DNA of 64,000 nucleotides from Tateyamaria sp. Alg231-49 (lineage in GTDB: Bacteria > Pseudomonadota > Alphaproteobacteria > Rhodobacterales > Rhodobacteraceae): contig NZ_FRFA01000009.1 in NCBI RefSeq assembly GCF_900143535.1, positions 62,001 to 126,000 of the forward strand, given 5' to 3'. The notes under the pieces are model-generated. The model saw nothing but the letters and a program-made list of their open reading frames with translations, had not been told where the DNA came from and made no database searches. Position numbers and translations under genes: made by a program. Positions 24,947-33,739 of the stretch are shown one piece after another. The number at the start of each line of letters is the position of its first letter. The first letter of the stretch is position 1.

Positions 24947-25482
24947 CCCCCTGGTTCTTTGGCTACGGCAGCCTCGTCAACCGAGCCACGCACAGCTACC
25001 CGCAAGCACAAGCCGCGACGCTGACGGGATGGCGCCGGGTCTGGGTGCGGACCGAGTTGCGGGATGTGGTGTTTCTGTCAATCCACCCCGCCCCCGGACA
25101 CAGCATAGATGGCCTGATCGCAAGTGTGCCAAACGCGGATTGGGCCGCGCTGGACCAGCGCGAAAGCGGCTATGCCCGCATCGACGCGACACACCACGTC
25201 AACCATGCAGCACCGGCCAACAACATCGCCGCATATCAGGTCCCGCCTGAACAGCAGCGCAGCAGCGGAGATCACCGCATCTTGCTCAGCTACCTCGACG
25301 TGGTCGTGCAAGGGTTTGCCCGCGAGTTCGGCCAAGCAGGGGCCGAGGCCTTCTTTGCGACAACAGACGGTTGGGACACACCGGTTCTGGATGACCGCGC
25401 TGCTCCGCTCTACCCCCGCGCTCAGAATCTGAGTGCGCAGGAACGTGCCTTGACGGACCGGCTACTTGCGCAGGTTCAGTAG
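24943..25482 (+). CDS. Gamma-glutamylcyclotransferase family protein
   Basis: A 179-residue protein with the substrate-binding YGSL motif at residues 8-11 (WFFGYGSLVNRATH) and the catalytic glutamate in LDQRESGYARI. It probably releases 5-oxoproline from gamma-glutamyl amino acids or glutathione-like peptides; ChaC/GGCT-type specificity cannot be assigned. Translationally coupled to the phosphatase by ATGA. Its last 21 bp overlap the 3' end of the convergent MATE gene. Confidence 0.82.
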   Translation: MTPWFFGYGSLVNRATHSYPQAQAATLTGWRRVWVRTELRDVVFLSIHPAPGHSIDGLIASVPNADWAALDQRESGYARIDATHHVNHAAPANNIAAYQVPPEQQRSSGDHRILLSYLDVVVQGFAREFGQAGAEAFFATTDGWDTPVLDDRAAPLYPRAQNLSAQERALTDRLLAQVQ

Positions 25483-26856
25483 GGACAAAAGCCGTCCCTC
25501 ACGCGCGAATTGGTCGCGCGGCACTTGTGTCGTCCCGCCCGCTGCGATCACCCGCAACGCCAGCACCCATGCGATCCCGCCGAATAGCACACCCGCCAAT
25601 GCTTGCCCGATCAACACGCCGGGTGCGCCGAACAAGGCCGCACCCAACCACACCAAGGGGATCATGGCGATCGTATTGCGACCCCAGTTCATGCCCGTTG
25701 AATAGAACGGATGTCCAAGGTTGTTGAACGCCGCATTGGCGATGAACAAAACCCCGTTGAAAAAGAACAAGAGCGCCAGCGGCCCGCAAAACAGGTACAC
25801 CAGATCGCGCGTTATACCAGTGGCTGTAAACAAGTCCGCAATCGGACCGCGTAAGGCAAATAGAACCACAGAGATGACAAGGACCACACCGGCAGCAAAG
25901 ATCAGCGCAGCATTGAACCCCCGTCGAACGCGATCATAGTTCTGAGCGCCAAAATTCTGACCCAAGATCGGCCCAACCGCCCCCGAAAGGGCAAAGATCA
26001 CAGCAAAAGACACAGGCATCAAACGGCCCACAATGGCCATGCCCGCAACAGCCTCTAACCCGTATTGTGCCATGGAACGTGTGACGATGGCCTGACCTAC
26101 CGGCGTCGCCAGTTGCGTCAGAATTGCGGGAAAACCGATACTGACCAGCGGGCCAAAGTCTCTCAACATGGTCGGCAATCTGGGACGCGGAAACCCGCCG
26201 TGGTGGCGTAGGATCGGCAAAACCGCCGTCAACCCGATCACCACCCGCGCCGCAACCGAGGCCAGTGCCGCGCCAGTCAGATCAAGGCCCAAACCAAAAA
26301 TCAGGATCGGGTCCAATACCGCATTCACAACCCCGCCATAAATCGTGGCCATCATCGCGCGGCGGGCATCTCCGTGGGCGCGCAGGATGCCACCCCCCAT
26401 CATACCGACCACCAGAAATGGCAGCGATGGCACAATGATACGCAAATACCCTTGAGCCAGCGTGGCCGTCTCGCCTTCGGCGCCAATCCAGGACACGAAA
26501 AGCGGCACGTTGATCCAGACGAATGCGGCAAAGATGATGCCAAACCCAATACCGTAAATCAGCCCATGAGTGCTGCGCATTCGCGCTTCTTCAAGGTCTC
26601 CGGCACCCAATGACCGGGCCACAAGCGCACCCACCGCAATCGCCATGCCAATGGAAAAGGACGTGGTGAAAAAAAGGATCGATCCGGCATAACCCACGGC
26701 TGCGGCCAGTTCGGCCTTGCCCAGCATCGCGATGAAAATCATGTCGATGAAATCGACCAGAAACACCGCCGTGATGCCAAGGGCCGAGGTGAGCGACATC
26801 ACTGTCACATGGCGCAAAAGCGAGCCCGAGACGAATTTGGCCTGTGCATCAGCCAA
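25462..26856 (-). CDS. MATE family efflux transporter
   Basis: A 464-residue membrane protein with twelve hydrophobic segments in two halves, beginning VTVMSLTSALGITAVFLVDFID and including GAVGPILGQNFGAQNYDRVRRG. MATE proteins export cationic or aromatic compounds by Na+ or H+ antiport. Located 75 bp downstream of gltX on the same strand, with repeat copy D in between. Substrate unknown. Confidence 0.92.
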   Translation of the reverse strand: MADAQAKFVSGSLLRHVTVMSLTSALGITAVFLVDFIDMIFIAMLGKAELAAAVGYAGSILFFTTSFSIGMAIAVGALVARSLGAGDLEEARMRSTHGLIYGIGFGIIFAAFVWINVPLFVSWIGAEGETATLAQGYLRIIVPSLPFLVVGMMGGGILRAHGDARRAMMATIYGGVVNAVLDPILIFGLGLDLTGAALASVAARVVIGLTAVLPILRHHGGFPRPRLPTMLRDFGPLVSIGFPAILTQLATPVGQAIVTRSMAQYGLEAVAGMAIVGRLMPVSFAVIFALSGAVGPILGQNFGAQNYDRVRRGFNAALIFAAGVVLVISVVLFALRGPIADLFTATGITRDLVYLFCGPLALLFFFNGVLFIANAAFNNLGHPFYSTGMNWGRNTIAMIPLVWLGAALFGAPGVLIGQALAGVLFGGIAWVLALRVIAAGGTTQVPRDQFAREGRLLSLLNLRK

Positions 26857-26867
26857 CTTCCCGTCCC

Positions 26868-26912
26868 TTCTCTGATTTCAAAAAATCCCCCCCGGAGGGC
26901 CGATCAACATCA
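26868..26912 (-). repeat. Dispersed intergenic repeat, copy D (short form)
   Basis: TTCTCTGATTTCAAAAAATCC then CCCCCGGAGGGCCGATCAACATC in plus-strand text, almost the same as copy A including the flanking GGGCCGATCAA. It lies downstream of gltX and just upstream of the MATE gene. Confidence 0.75.
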
Positions 26913-26931
26913 GCGCCGAAGGGTCCAGACA

Positions 26932-28254
26932 TCAGCGCGCCTTGACCACCTGCAGCAGCGGCATCAACGCCGCCATATCAGGCCCATGCGCCTGCCCCGT
27001 CAGCGCCTTGCGCAAAGGCATGAACAGCCCACGCCCCTTGCGACCTGTGGCCTCTTTGACAGCACCTGTCCAAGCCCCCCATGTGTCGGGCGTAAATGGC
27101 CCGTCTGGCAACATCGCGATGGCCTGCGCTACAAACTCACGATCTTCATCTTCGATCACCGGGTCAGCGCCATCACGGCACAGGGTCCACCACCCCTCAA
27201 GATCGCCCAAGGTCTCGATATTATCGCGCATGACAGTCCAGAATGCAGGCGCAAGTTCGCTGGACACGCCAATGGCCTCGATCCGCTCGACCACCGCGTC
27301 AAGCGGCAGGGACTGCAAATACCGACCGGTCAGCGGGAACAAATCCGCCTCGTCGAATTTGGTCGGGGCCGAGCCAAAGCGGGACACATCAAAGCCCTCA
27401 ATCAACTCTGCCATCTCGCTGCGCAATTCAACCGGGTCAGACGCCCCAAGGCGGGCCATCAACGACAGCAGCGCCATTGGCTCCACTCCGCGTTCGCGCA
27501 AATCACGCAACGCCAACGTGCCCAGTCGTTTTGACAAAGCCTCGCCTTGCGGGCCGGTCAGCAGCGAATGGTGGGCAAAGCGGGGGGCGGTGCCGCCCAA
27601 GGCTTCAATAATCTGGATTTGCGTCGCCGTATTTGTGACGTGGTCCGATCCACGTACAACATCGGTCACACCCATCTCCATGTCATCGACAACCGAAGCA
27701 ATCGTATAAAGCACCTGCCCGTCCTGCCGGATCAGCACGGGATCAGAGACCGAAGCCGCATCAATGCTGATGTCACCCAGAATGCCGTCGGTCCATTCAA
27801 TGCGGGTTTGATCCAGCTTGAACCGCCACACACCTTGCCCGCGTTCGGCGCGCAATGCGTCCTTTTCAGCTTCGCTCAGATCAAGCGCCGCACGGTCATA
27901 AACCGGCGGTTTGCCCATATTGAGCTGCTTCTTGCGCTTCAGGTCTAGTTCAGTTGGCGTCTCAAACGCCTCGTAAAACCGCCCGTTGGCACGCAGCGTG
28001 TCTGCGGCCGCAGCATAGCGGTCCAGCCGTTCTGACTGACGCTCAACCCGGTCCCAATGCAGGCCCAACCATTCCAGATCAGCCTTGATTGCATCAACAT
28101 ACTCTTCCTTGGACCGCTCCGGGTCCGTATCATCAATACGCAGAATGAAGGTCCCCCCCGCCTTGCGCGCGATAAGGTAGTTCATCAGCGCAGTGCGCAG
28201 GTTTCCAACGTGGATGTAGCCAGTGGGGGATGGTGCGAAACGGGTGGTGGTCAT
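26932..28254 (-). CDS. gltX: Glutamyl-tRNA synthetase
   Basis: The 440-residue class I synthetase charges tRNA(Glu). The HIGH-type motif is PSPTGYIHVGNLRTAL near the N-terminus, and the KMSKS-type motif is EALSKRLGTLALRDL. Genomes of this group usually carry two GluRS genes; this is the shorter type, and the partner is not in the window. ATG 28254 begins MTTTRFAPSPTG; a longer frame upstream adds 45 non-conserved residues. Its promoter is divergent from the metallo-hydrolase gene. Confidence 0.95.
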   Translation of the reverse strand: MTTTRFAPSPTGYIHVGNLRTALMNYLIARKAGGTFILRIDDTDPERSKEEYVDAIKADLEWLGLHWDRVERQSERLDRYAAAADTLRANGRFYEAFETPTELDLKRKKQLNMGKPPVYDRAALDLSEAEKDALRAERGQGVWRFKLDQTRIEWTDGILGDISIDAASVSDPVLIRQDGQVLYTIASVVDDMEMGVTDVVRGSDHVTNTATQIQIIEALGGTAPRFAHHSLLTGPQGEALSKRLGTLALRDLRERGVEPMALLSLMARLGASDPVELRSEMAELIEGFDVSRFGSAPTKFDEADLFPLTGRYLQSLPLDAVVERIEAIGVSSELAPAFWTVMRDNIETLGDLEGWWTLCRDGADPVIEDEDREFVAQAIAMLPDGPFTPDTWGAWTGAVKEATGRKGRGLFMPLRKALTGQAHGPDMAALMPLLQVVKAR

Positions 28255-28446
28255 GAGGTGCTCTCCGGGAACTTGGCCTTGCCTTGTCATAGGGGCACGG
28301 CCTTGTCCAGTTTTGCACCAGCTTTCAGTGCTAAAGGGGACCTGACGGCAAGATAATCGAGAATGCTGCCGGGCGTGAACCACACGCATCGCGGGCAGTT
28401 CTTAATCCCTCTTGTCCCGCACCTTGCACAATACCGCATTAAAAAA

Positions 28447-28488
28447 ATCGATAATTTTTACGTGATCGCCCGTGACATCGACAATTTT
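28447..28488. promoter_or_regulatory. Direct-repeat pair upstream of the MBL-fold gene
   Basis: ATCGATAATTTT (28447-28458) and ATCGACAATTTT (28477-28488) are spaced 30 bp start to start, about three helical turns. They sit 40-80 bp before the metallo-hydrolase ATG in an AT-rich island. A two-site operator is plausible; no regulator is known. Confidence 0.35.
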
Positions 28489-28527
28489 GCGCTATGTTAG
28501 CATTATCTGACAAGAAGGATGACATTC

Positions 28528-29457
28528 ATGGCAAACACACCCAAACTCTCTCGCCGCTCTGCCCTGATGGGGGCCGCAGCGCTGCCATTGGCCGCAGCAA
28601 CAGCCACCGCAACCCGGGCCGCCGCGCCTATGCTCGGCGTCACACAATCCAACTTTCGCCGTGTCAAAGTCGGCAGCTTTGAGGTCACGACGCTGCTCGC
28701 GGGCACGCGGCCCGTGGAAAACCCACACAAGATCTTTGGTCTGAACGTGGACGAAGAGACGTTCAATTCCGTCTCTGCGGACGCGGGCCTGTCCACCACT
28801 GCTGCGCAGTTCTTCTTTACACCGACACTTGTAAACAACGGTTCCGAACTGGTTCTGTTTGATACTGGGCTTTCTGGTGCAGCGACGGTTCAGGCGATCG
28901 AAGCCGCCGGGTATACAGCTGATCAGGTCGACAAAGTCGTGATTACGCACATGCACGGCGACCATATCGGCGGTATCTCAACCGATGGCACACCGACATT
29001 CGCAAACGCCGCCTACATTACCGGCGCCACTGAATTCGACGGCTGGTCCGGCACAGGCAACGAAAACTTCGACGGCAAGATTGTCCCATTGGCCGACCAG
29101 TTCACCATGCTGGATGACGGCGGCTCGCCCGCTTCGGGGATCACTGCCATGGCCGCCTTTGGCCATACACCGGGCCACATGGCCTATATGGTCGAAGACG
29201 GTGGTACGCAGCTGGTGATTGGCGCGGACTTTGCCAACCACTATGTGTGGTCACTGGCCCATCCCGATTGGGAAGTCCGTTTTGATATGGACAAAGCCGC
29301 AGCCGCAGCAACGCGCAAAACCATGCTCGACATGATGGCCACAGACCGCACGGCGTTCATCGGCTATCACATGCCATGGCCCGGCATTGGGTATGTCGAA
29401 CGCAACGGTGAAGGCGGATACCGCTATGCCGCACACAGCTACCAGTTGATGCTGTAA
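28528..29457 (+). CDS. MBL-fold metallo-hydrolase, Tat-exported
   Basis: The 309-residue protein starts with a Tat-like signal (LSRRSALMGAAALPLAA). The metallo-beta-lactamase zinc motif is THMHGDHIGG, with further ligands in FGHTPGHMAY, a DFANH segment and IGYHMPWPG. Such enzymes hydrolyse lactones, thioesters or phosphate esters; quorum-quenching lactonases share this layout, but the substrate cannot be read from sequence. AAGAAGGA lies at the right spacing for ATG 28528 and too close for ATG 28519. Monocistronic. Confidence 0.87.
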   Translation: MANTPKLSRRSALMGAAALPLAAATATATRAAAPMLGVTQSNFRRVKVGSFEVTTLLAGTRPVENPHKIFGLNVDEETFNSVSADAGLSTTAAQFFFTPTLVNNGSELVLFDTGLSGAATVQAIEAAGYTADQVDKVVITHMHGDHIGGISTDGTPTFANAAYITGATEFDGWSGTGNENFDGKIVPLADQFTMLDDGGSPASGITAMAAFGHTPGHMAYMVEDGGTQLVIGADFANHYVWSLAHPDWEVRFDMDKAAAAATRKTMLDMMATDRTAFIGYHMPWPGIGYVERNGEGGYRYAAHSYQLML

Positions 29458-29476
29458 CTGGCCGCGAATGAATACA

Positions 29477-29503
29477 GTAAGGCGGACGTGTTGTTCGCCT
29501 TAC
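29477..29503. terminator. Hairpin between convergent genes
   Basis: GTAAGGCG and CGCCTTAC form a perfect 8-bp stem between the metallo-hydrolase and esterase genes. It overlaps the esterase stop codon and has no T run. A bidirectional, possibly Rho-assisted end is inferred. Confidence 0.45.
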
Positions 29504-30294
29504 ACCTTGCCCGCAGCGCGCAAGCGATCCCATGCATAGCTCAGGTAGCTGCGCGAAAAACTGTGACCGCCGTCAAAGGTGCAGAACTCCAACAGATCAT
29601 CAGCCGCGTTGCCCTGCCGGGTGCAGGACATTGCGTCGATCTGCACAACTGTCTCAGGGCCAAATCCGCCTACCGCGCGATACATTGCCAGAACGTCCAG
29701 AACATCACCCTGCTTTGTCGGGCCAATGGGTCGCCCCGCCAGCGGCACTGTGCGGTCCTTTGTCCCATGGATATGAATGACCGAAGCCGGGGCGGCACAA
29801 GCCGCAGGCGGTCCTCCCCAGAACGTACCCGATACTGGCGCAAAACCTGCAAACAGGTTTGGACGCTGGCACGCCAATTCCCATGTCACCATGCCGCCAG
29901 CAGAAAAGCCCGACATCATGACCCGATCAGGATCGATCCCGAACCGCGCAACAGCATCCGAAATCATCGCCTCAAAATAGGCGATTTCGGCCGCGCCCGT
30001 GGATGCCATATCGCTGGGCGCACCGGGAATATCCCAGTCGTCCCGCGCCGATTTAGGAGCAATCAGCGCCAGTCCCATCTCGGACACCATGCGGCGCAGC
30101 CCGCCATTGCGCATCACGCCCCGCGCTGATCCGCGATAGCCATGGGCAAAAACGATTGCCCCGACAGGACCTGCCTGCCCCTCGGGCATCGCAATGCGGT
30201 AGTGCCGGTCGCCAATCATGCAGTCACTGTCCGGGCCGCAGGCCACAGCGATCGAAGGCAGCAGCATCAAAGCCAAAGACAGGGCAAAGCGCAT
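29500..30294 (-). CDS. Exported alpha/beta esterase, PHB-depolymerase/LpqC-like
   Basis: A 264-residue protein with a Sec signal (MRFALSLALMLLPSIAVA). It carries the nucleophile motif SGFSAGGM, an oxyanion region IVFAHGYRGSARG, an aspartate region HIHGTKDRTVP and a late histidine in FDGGHSFSR. The family covers extracellular polyhydroxybutyrate depolymerases and feruloyl-type esterases. The length is that of a single catalytic domain without a substrate-binding module. ATG 30294 gives the clean signal peptide. Confidence 0.85.
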   Translation of the reverse strand: MRFALSLALMLLPSIAVACGPDSDCMIGDRHYRIAMPEGQAGPVGAIVFAHGYRGSARGVMRNGGLRRMVSEMGLALIAPKSARDDWDIPGAPSDMASTGAAEIAYFEAMISDAVARFGIDPDRVMMSGFSAGGMVTWELACQRPNLFAGFAPVSGTFWGGPPAACAAPASVIHIHGTKDRTVPLAGRPIGPTKQGDVLDVLAMYRAVGGFGPETVVQIDAMSCTRQGNAADDLLEFCTFDGGHSFSRSYLSYAWDRLRAAGKV

Positions 30295-30386
30295 GGAAAC
30301 AACCTCATGATATGCATCAAAATCGCGTGCATATATGGAAGCCGCCGGCGGTCCCGGCACAAGTCACATCACCGTGTAAACGCAGC

Positions 30387-32045
30387 TCAGGTTGGCTCGC
30401 GCCATGCGTTCACGATGGGGTAACGGCGATCCAACCAGAACGCACCTTTGGTCAGGCGGGCTCCGGGCGCGGACTGGAATCGCTTGTATTCGCTCAGGTA
30501 AATCAGACGCTCGATCTTGCGCGCCACATCGCCTTCAAACCCTGCCGCTACGCAGTCAGCAATCGATCCATTGCGGTCCACAAGGATCTCAAGCATCGCA
30601 TCAAGGTCCGGATAGTCCGGCAAGCTGTCGCTGTCCTTCTGATCTTCGCGCAACTCGGCACTGGGCGGTTTTGTTATGATCCGCTGCGGAATGACCTCTC
30701 CTTCATTCCCCATCATCCAGTCACGATGATTGGCATTGCGCCAGCGGCACGTCTCAAACACGCGGGTTTTGTAAAGATCCTTGATCGGATTGTAGCCACC
30801 GGCCATGTCGCCGTAGATCGTCGCATAGCCCACCGCCACTTCGGATTTGTTGCCAGTTGTCAGCAGCATCTCGCCAAATTTGTTAGACAGCGCCATTAAC
30901 AGCAGCCCCCGTATCCGGCTTTGAATGTTTTCTTCTGTCAGGTCTGCATCCAACCCCTCAAACAGCGGGGCAAGGGTGCTCGTCACAGCCGCGCGTGTCT
31001 CTGAAATCGGAACGTAGTCATAGCGACAGCCCAGCGCTTTGGCGCAAGTTTCGGCGTCTTCCAGCGAATGCGGCGAGGTATATTCGGACGGCAGCATCAC
31101 GCAGCGGACATTCTCTGGTCCCAGCGCGTCCGCTGCAATGGTGGCCACTAGGGCAGAATCCACGCCACCGGACATGCCGAGCAGGACCTGCTTGAACCCG
31201 GTCTTCGCACAATAGTCGCGCAAAGACGTGACCATGACACGGTAGTCCTGCTCCCACGGATCAGGATGTTGCGCCTTTTCGCCATCAACCACACGCCAGC
31301 CCTCAGGACCGCGTTCAAGGTCCACATGGGCCACTACCTCATCAAAGATCGGCAACTGCACCGCCAACTGCCCGCCGGGGTTCAGCGCAAAACTGCCCCC
31401 GTCAAACACCTGATCGTCCTGCCCCCCAACCATGTTGAGGTAAATCAATGGCAAACCGGTTTCGACCACACGGGCAACCATGTGATTGATGCGGGTGTCG
31501 AACTTGCCTCGGTAGTAAGGTGACCCGTTGGGAACCAGCAGGAACTCCGCCCCTGTCTCCTCCAAAGTCTCGGCGACATCCGGATGCCACGCATCTTCGC
31601 AGATTGGGCTACCAACGCGAGTATTGCCGACAGAGTAAGGACCACCCAAAGGACCGGCATCAAAAATCCGAACCTCGTCAAACACAGTCTCGTTGGGCAG
31701 ATGATGCTTAAGAACACGGCTCGCAATCTTGCCGCCCTTGCAAATCAGGTAGGCATTGAACAACTCCGCGCCCTCAGCCCAGGGACAGCCAATGGCCAGC
31801 GCCGGGCCATCCGCACAATCGACCGCCAAAGCCTCAACCGCTTCCATCGCAGTGGCGTGAAAGACAGCCTTCATCACCAGATCCTGCGCGTTGTAGCCAG
31901 CGATGAACATCTCGGGCAGGGCCACCAGATCGGCGCCCGCGTCGCGACCCGCCTCCCAGGCATCCCGCGCTTTGGCGGCGTTCCCGGCAATATCACCAAC
32001 CGTTGGGTTCAACTGACCCAGCGTTATGCGGAATGTGTCGGCCAT
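30387..32045 (-). CDS. nadE: Glutamine-dependent NAD+ synthetase
   Basis: The 552-residue enzyme amidates deamido-NAD. The N-terminal glutaminase (nitrilase) domain shows ALPEMF (Glu), KHHLPNE (Lys) and SPICEDAW (Cys). The C-terminal synthetase domain has the ATP-pyrophosphatase loop LLGMSGGVDSALVA and the later TTGNKSEVAVGYATIYGD. It completes NAD synthesis with the nadD product. A single gene by spacing. Confidence 0.96.
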   Translation of the reverse strand: MADTFRITLGQLNPTVGDIAGNAAKARDAWEAGRDAGADLVALPEMFIAGYNAQDLVMKAVFHATAMEAVEALAVDCADGPALAIGCPWAEGAELFNAYLICKGGKIASRVLKHHLPNETVFDEVRIFDAGPLGGPYSVGNTRVGSPICEDAWHPDVAETLEETGAEFLLVPNGSPYYRGKFDTRINHMVARVVETGLPLIYLNMVGGQDDQVFDGGSFALNPGGQLAVQLPIFDEVVAHVDLERGPEGWRVVDGEKAQHPDPWEQDYRVMVTSLRDYCAKTGFKQVLLGMSGGVDSALVATIAADALGPENVRCVMLPSEYTSPHSLEDAETCAKALGCRYDYVPISETRAAVTSTLAPLFEGLDADLTEENIQSRIRGLLLMALSNKFGEMLLTTGNKSEVAVGYATIYGDMAGGYNPIKDLYKTRVFETCRWRNANHRDWMMGNEGEVIPQRIITKPPSAELREDQKDSDSLPDYPDLDAMLEILVDRNGSIADCVAAGFEGDVARKIERLIYLSEYKRFQSAPGARLTKGAFWLDRRYPIVNAWREPT

Positions 32046-32314
32046 TGGCGCGCTCCTTCAATCTCCCACGCGATGTAGCAGAAAGCGCGGGCGAGGAAAC
32101 CCACAGGCGACGTCTGCACCCGCCTCTCACGCTGCTTCTTTGTTTCCCAAAAACCCCCGGGCGTTCCGAACGAGGGAAAACTGGTCCCTCCGCGCCCGCG
32201 CATTCAGCGCAATCCTCAACTTTCCGCCAAGGCCATTGCTCACACTTCGCCCCTGTCCTAACTTCCCCCTGCCCGCATAATTTCAGCGGGTCCGCGAATC
32301 TAAGAGGTTGCCCC

Positions 32315-33739
32315 ATGTCTTTGCGCAGTTTGTTGTTCTGCATCGCCCTTTTGCCGGGCACCGCGCTGGCGCAATCAAACGCCGTGCTGACCAAGCAATA
32401 TGACGATGGCGGCATTTACGAGGGGACGTTCCGCGGCGGCCTTCAACATGGGCAAGGCTCTTACCGGCTCCCTAACGGATACGAATATACCGGCGAATGG
32501 GTCGACGGAGAGATCAAGGGGCAAGGCACCGCCCGCTTTCCCAATGGCTCCGTTTACGAAGGCAGCTTTTCCAAAGGCAAACCCGACGGGTTCGGCAAGA
32601 TCACCTTCGCTGATGGCGGCACCTATGAAGGGGATTGGGCCACCGGTGCCATCGTTGGTACTGGCGTAGCTCTTTACGCGAACGGCGTCCGTTACGAAGG
32701 GTCGTTCCGCAACGCCAAACACCATGGCAAAGGGGTCATGCAATCCCCCGGCGGATACGAATACAAAGGCGACTGGGTCGACGGCGAAAAACAGGGGACG
32801 GGCGTAATAACTTACCCTGATGGCGCCGTGTATGACGGCCAGATCGAAAGCGGCGTACGTCAGGGAACAGGCACGCTGACGATGCCAGACGGGCTTATCT
32901 ATATTGGCTTGTGGAAAAACGGCCAAATCGATGGTGCAGGCACACTCACTCAACCCAATGGGGACGTCTACGAAGGCGACCTCGTCTCAGGCCGCCGAGA
33001 AGGCAAGGGCCGTGTCACCTACTCCAACGGCGACGTCTACGAAGGACAGTTCGCCGATGACCGCCGCCACGGGCAAGGCACGTTCATCGGCAATGACGGC
33101 TACACCTATATCGGCCAATGGGTCGAAGGGCAGATCGAAGGTCAGGGTCGGGTCACCTATCCCGACGGGGCCGTCTATGAAGGGGACTTCAAGGACGACC
33201 TCGCCGATGGCACTGGCAAAATTACCTATACCGATAGCTCCACCTATGAAGGAGAATGGGTGGCAGGCGTGATCGAGGGAACAGGCAAAGCGACCTACCC
33301 CAACGGCGTGGTCTATGAAGGCGGGTTTCAAAACGCGCGCAACCACGGGCAGGGTGTGATGACCTATGCCGATGGCTATCGCTATGAAGGCACTTGGGAA
33401 AACGGGCAGCGGCACGGGACAGGGACCGCAACCTATCCCGATGGCACCGTCTATACCGGTGACTTCCTTGATGGTCAGCGGCACGGAACCGGCAAAATCG
33501 TTATGGCCTCAGGCTTTGTATATGATGGCCAGTGGACGCGCGGTGAAATCGACGGAGAGGGCGTTGCCACCTACGCCAACGGCGACATCTACGAAGGGAC
33601 GTTCAAGAACGGCAAGCGGCAGGGAGCGGGCACCATGCGCTACTCCAGCGGCGAAGAAGCGACGGGTGATTGGGACAGTGGCGCACTGAACGAAGCGGAG
33701 ACGCCGGAAGAAACCGAAGCCACCAGCGACGGCGGCTGA
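32315..33739 (+). CDS. Exported MORN-repeat protein with 18 repeats
   Basis: A 474-residue protein with a signal peptide (MSLRSLLFCIALLPGTALA) followed by 18 consecutive units of exactly 23 residues, each on the pattern YxGxxxxGxxxGxG, plus one partial unit. A short acidic tail (EAETPEETEATSDGG) ends it. MORN repeats form an extended beta-meander that binds lipids or proteins; in bacteria their roles are mostly unknown. The ATG with AAGAGG upstream is chosen because it gives the signal peptide. The next gene overlaps its stop (TGATG). Confidence 0.9.
   Translation: MSLRSLLFCIALLPGTALAQSNAVLTKQYDDGGIYEGTFRGGLQHGQGSYRLPNGYEYTGEWVDGEIKGQGTARFPNGSVYEGSFSKGKPDGFGKITFADGGTYEGDWATGAIVGTGVALYANGVRYEGSFRNAKHHGKGVMQSPGGYEYKGDWVDGEKQGTGVITYPDGAVYDGQIESGVRQGTGTLTMPDGLIYIGLWKNGQIDGAGTLTQPNGDVYEGDLVSGRREGKGRVTYSNGDVYEGQFADDRRHGQGTFIGNDGYTYIGQWVEGQIEGQGRVTYPDGAVYEGDFKDDLADGTGKITYTDSSTYEGEWVAGVIEGTGKATYPNGVVYEGGFQNARNHGQGVMTYADGYRYEGTWENGQRHGTGTATYPDGTVYTGDFLDGQRHGTGKIVMASGFVYDGQWTRGEIDGEGVATYANGDIYEGTFKNGKRQGAGTMRYSSGEEATGDWDSGALNEAETPEETEATSDGG

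Noticed and set aside
32141-32170. Sequence resembling the dispersed repeat (TTCTTTGTTTCCCAAAAACC)
   Set aside because: It lacks the CTCTGATT core and hairpins, so it was not counted as a seventh copy.
32003-32314. N-terminal extension of the MORN protein
   Set aside because: It overlaps nadE and its promoter; the signal peptide begins at ATG 32315.
32375-33484. 69-bp periodicity that could look like a tandem DNA repeat or CRISPR array
   Set aside because: It reflects 23-residue MORN units with diverged DNA; there are no conserved repeats with spacers.
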